Assembly: GCA_017620315.1 (NCBI GenBank)
Contig: JAFZQQ010000395.1
Span: forward strand, 1 to 8,270
Direction of reading: 5' to 3'
Length of the DNA: 8,270 nucleotides
Origin: Oscillospiraceae bacterium
GTDB lineage: Bacteria; Bacillota; Clostridia; Oscillospirales; Oscillospiraceae
The notes under the pieces are model-generated. The model was not told where the DNA came from, did not search any database, and worked only from the letters and a program-made list of their open reading frames with translations. The translations under genes were made by a program, and so were the position numbers. Below are positions 6,909 to 8,270 of this stretch, one piece after another (within the stretch, counting starts at the first letter, position 1; the number at the start of each line of letters is the position of its first letter).

Positions 6909-7494
6909 CGACAAGCACGACCTCCGTTTCACAGCCGTTCAATGCCTCCCAAAGCACGACCAGCGCGCGGCAAATGCGCCCCGGGCTCTTGCAGTCATAG
7001 CATCGGTCGCCCTTCTCCGCGCAGGGCGTATTCGCTCCGAGGCGCTGCGCGTTCTTTGGGCTCGCGACGTTCCGCGCGCGCCACAGCGCCTTGTCATAGT
7101 CCTCCGCCAGCTTGTTCCTGCCGATCACGAAATAGACCTTTTTATGCCCGAACAGCGTGCCGGCGGTGCGGTTGCCCGTGCCGTCGATGTTGATAAGCTC
7201 GCCGGTCTCCGCCAGCGCGTTCACCGAGGTGAGGTAGACGTCCGTCCCCATCGCAATACGGCGCATGTCGGCGGCGGTCTTGCCCTCCGGCACATTCCAG
7301 TGGCTGAAAACGGTGTTGTGCGCGCTGAGCGAGTCATAAAGTCCCAGCTCGCGCAGCGTGACCGAGCCTCCGAAGCCAATGCTCACGCCATCCAGCTCCT
7401 CATTGAGATACTCCGCCGCGGCTTTGCCCGTCGGGAAGACTGTGACCTTGAACCTGCGCGCCTCGAGCGCAGCCTTGACCTGAGAAAAATCCAT
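6889..7494 (-). CDS. Stand-alone LUD-domain protein (LutC/YkgG-like, DUF162)
   Basis: A 201-residue single-domain member of the LUD (lactate utilisation, DUF162) family. Family signatures are clear: SIGFGGSVTLRELGLYD (residues ~38-54), HWNVPEGKTAADMRRIAMGTDVYLTS, and NALAETGELINIDGTGNRTA (92-111). Related proteins LutB and LutC take part in oxidising lactate, but many single LUD proteins in Clostridia have no known role, and no lutA or lutB partner is visible here. Near the C-terminus is a four-Cys cluster C158-X6-C165-X2-C168-X6-C175 around KGDRCYDCKSPGRIC, which could bind a metal or an Fe-S cluster (inference). Start: ATG at 7494, with GGAGG 6 nt upstream. The gene lies 186 nt downstream of the topoisomerase gene, with the repeat region between, and its end overlaps the lipoprotein start by 20 nt. 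No clear promoter is visible, so readthrough from the topoisomerase gene is possible. Confidence 0.93.
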   Translation of the reverse strand: MDFSQVKAALEARRFKVTVFPTGKAAAEYLNEELDGVSIGFGGSVTLRELGLYDSLSAHNTVFSHWNVPEGKTAADMRRIAMGTDVYLTSVNALAETGELINIDGTGNRTAGTLFGHKKVYFVIGRNKLAEDYDKALWRARNVASPKNAQRLGANTPCAEKGDRCYDCKSPGRICRALVVLWEALNGCETEVVLVDEELGY

Positions 7495-7521
7495 GTCATA
7501 CCTCCGTAAATTCTTTGCCTA

Positions 7522-7598
7522 TCAGCCATATTTTCAGATTGTCGCGTCAGCGGCGAGGGAAATGGCGATCAAGATTGATAGTGTGAAAGCGAAGCTTT
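7522..7598. repeat. Intergenic repeat, copy A of a tandem pair
   Basis: The core 7522-7580 matches 7605-7663 at a fixed offset of 83 bp, 53 of 59 positions identical with no gaps. The core can fold on itself: TATCA (7520-7524) with TGATA (7576-7580), GCCAT (7526-7530) with ATGGC (7562-7566), and a central hairpin TCGC-GTCA-GCGG (7542-7553, one T-G pair). It is followed by AAAGC-GAA-GCTTT (7586-7598). It encodes nothing visible and sits just upstream of the LUD gene ribosome binding site. Confidence 0.85.
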
Positions 7599-7604
7599 AA
7601 CTCG

Positions 7605-7690
7605 TCAGCCATATTTCCCGGTTGCCGCGTCAGCGGGGAGGGAAATGGCGATCAAGACTGATATTGAGAAAGCTTCGCTTTCACAATATC
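7605..7690. repeat. Intergenic repeat, copy B of a tandem pair, with terminal palindrome
   Basis: The core 7605-7663 is the second copy (6 differences from copy A). Its fold is kept: GCCAT (7609-7613) with ATGGC (7645-7649), TTTCCC (7614-7619) with GGGAAA (7640-7645, the two stems offset by an internal bulge), and the central hairpin CCGC-GTCA-GCGG (7625-7636). Differences in the central stem change a T-G pair in copy A to C-G here, which preserves pairing. The copy ends with the palindrome 7660-7690 and so runs 10 nt into the topoisomerase gene. Confidence 0.85.
7660..7690. repeat. Palindrome containing the topoisomerase stop codon
   Basis: GATATTG-A-GAAAGC (7660-7673), loop TTC, GCTTTC-A-CAATATC (7677-7690): 13 of 14 positions pair, with one A-A mismatch. 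The right half (7669-7690) is also an inverted copy of 7577-7598 at 21 of 22 positions. The topoisomerase stop codon is at 7681-7683. No T-run follows on the minus strand, so a classical intrinsic terminator is not supported. Confidence 0.85.
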
Positions 7691-8270
7691 GTCATTTGCT
7701 TGTCTTCCGTGTCCTCTTCCTTCAAAAGCGCCCCTGTTGCGGGAATGGAGCGCCCGCGGTAACGGGCAAGGTTGGTCACGCCCGACTCCTCAAGCGTGCA
7801 GGCATAGTCCAGCGTCTTGTTTTTCTTGAGCGTCATCAGGCCCACGCCCTGCGTTGCGCGCGTGGACTTCACGCCCATCAGCGCGGTGTTCACCACAAGG
7901 CAGCGCGGCTCGGAGGAATATACCGCGATCTCGCAGTCGTCCGCGAGAAACATTGCAGTCCTCAGCGGGCTCTTATCGCTGTAAGCCCCCGTGAGCCTGC
8001 GTCGGTTTGAAGTGGTGCGATAGGCGGCAAGCTCGACCTTTGCGCATTTTCCGTTTTCGAAGAAGAAGAGCATGAAGCCGTTGTAATTCCCCGGAAGAAC
8101 CATGTATACAACGCTCTCGCCCTCGTCCATGCCCAGCTTTGCAGGTAGGAAGTCGCCGAGCACCGACGCCTTGGTATCCGCAAACTCGCCGAGGCGGGTC
8201 TTGTAGACCTGCGCGCGGTCGGTGAAGAACATGACCTCGGCGTTGCTCGTCGTCTCGAAGGTCTGGCTCA
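7681..8270 (-). CDS. Type IIA topoisomerase A subunit (GyrA/ParC-like), C-terminal part only
   Basis: The frame is open to the window edge, so the 5' part of the gene lies outside; 195 residues of the C-terminus are visible. They match the beta-propeller DNA-wrapping domain of GyrA/ParC: EVMFFTDRAQVYKTRL is the typical first strand of a blade, FMLFFFENGKCAKVEL another, and KSTRATQGVGLMTL the STR.TQGV-type signature. The domain binds and bends DNA for the A subunit of gyrase or topoisomerase IV. The catalytic tyrosine and the GyrA box lie outside or are not visible, so gyrase and topoisomerase IV cannot be told apart. An internal ATG at 8232 is not the start: in-frame propeller sequence (SQTFETTSNAEV) continues upstream of it. 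The gene ends in a short charged tail (KEEDTEDKQMTIL) whose stop codon lies in a palindrome. Confidence 0.92.
   Translation of the reverse strand, partial: SQTFETTSNAEVMFFTDRAQVYKTRLGEFADTKASVLGDFLPAKLGMDEGESVVYMVLPGNYNGFMLFFFENGKCAKVELAAYRTTSNRRRLTGAYSDKSPLRTAMFLADDCEIAVYSSEPRCLVVNTALMGVKSTRATQGVGLMTLKKNKTLDYACTLEESGVTNLARYRGRSIPATGALLKEEDTEDKQMTIL

Noticed and set aside
6909..6932. GTG start at 6932 for the lipoprotein
   Set aside because: It is possible, but it has no well-placed ribosome binding site; the ATG at 6908 gives a normal-length signal peptide and follows GGAGG.
6336..7193. Plus-strand open frame opposite the lipoprotein and LUD genes
   Set aside because: It crosses two supported genes on the other strand and gives a low-quality Arg/Ala/Cys-rich sequence.
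7495..7545. Promoter for the LUD gene
   Set aside because: No pair of -35 and -10 boxes with acceptable spacing could be found on the minus strand.
7522..7690. CRISPR array
   Set aside because: There are only two copies, spaced 83 bp apart with related rather than unique intervening sequence, and no cas genes.

Overview
The window looks like ordinary chromosomal DNA from an anaerobic, fairly GC-rich member of the Firmicutes (Clostridia, most like the Oscillospiraceae/Christensenellales gut group). This is inferred from a YerC/TrpR-like regulator, Hsp33, a release factor 3 and a stand-alone LUD-domain protein, together with strong AGGAGG-type ribosome binding sites and GC-rich codon use. There are no rRNA or tRNA genes, CRISPR arrays, transposases or phage genes.

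Layout: (1) 1-110, minus strand: the 5' end of an unidentified gene. (2) 184-2141, minus: a membrane-anchored EAL-domain protein (cyclic-di-GMP phosphodiesterase) with its own terminator. (3) 2142-2299: a divergent intergenic region with a promoter facing each way. (4) 2300-4267, plus: an apparent operon of a YerC-family regulator, a SAM-dependent methyltransferase that overlaps it by 14 nt, and the redox chaperone Hsp33 35 nt further on. (5) 4311-6011, plus: a single-gene prfC (RF3) unit with an extended -10 promoter and a strong terminator, probably used from both sides. (6) 6024-8270, minus: the C-terminal part of a type IIA topoisomerase A subunit, an intergenic repeat pair, a LUD-domain protein, and a lipoprotein with a highly acidic linker whose start overlaps the LUD gene.

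Most genes are housekeeping or stress functions. I found no convincing new multi-gene system. Three things stand out. The Hsp33 gene encodes Tyr where the second Cys of the zinc-binding CXC motif belongs, although the rest of the redox-switch spacing is kept. About 170 bp upstream of the LUD gene hold two tandem copies of a foldable ~60-bp element with associated palindromes, one of which contains the topoisomerase stop codon. A perfect 12-bp inverted repeat lies inside the start of the Hsp33 coding region.
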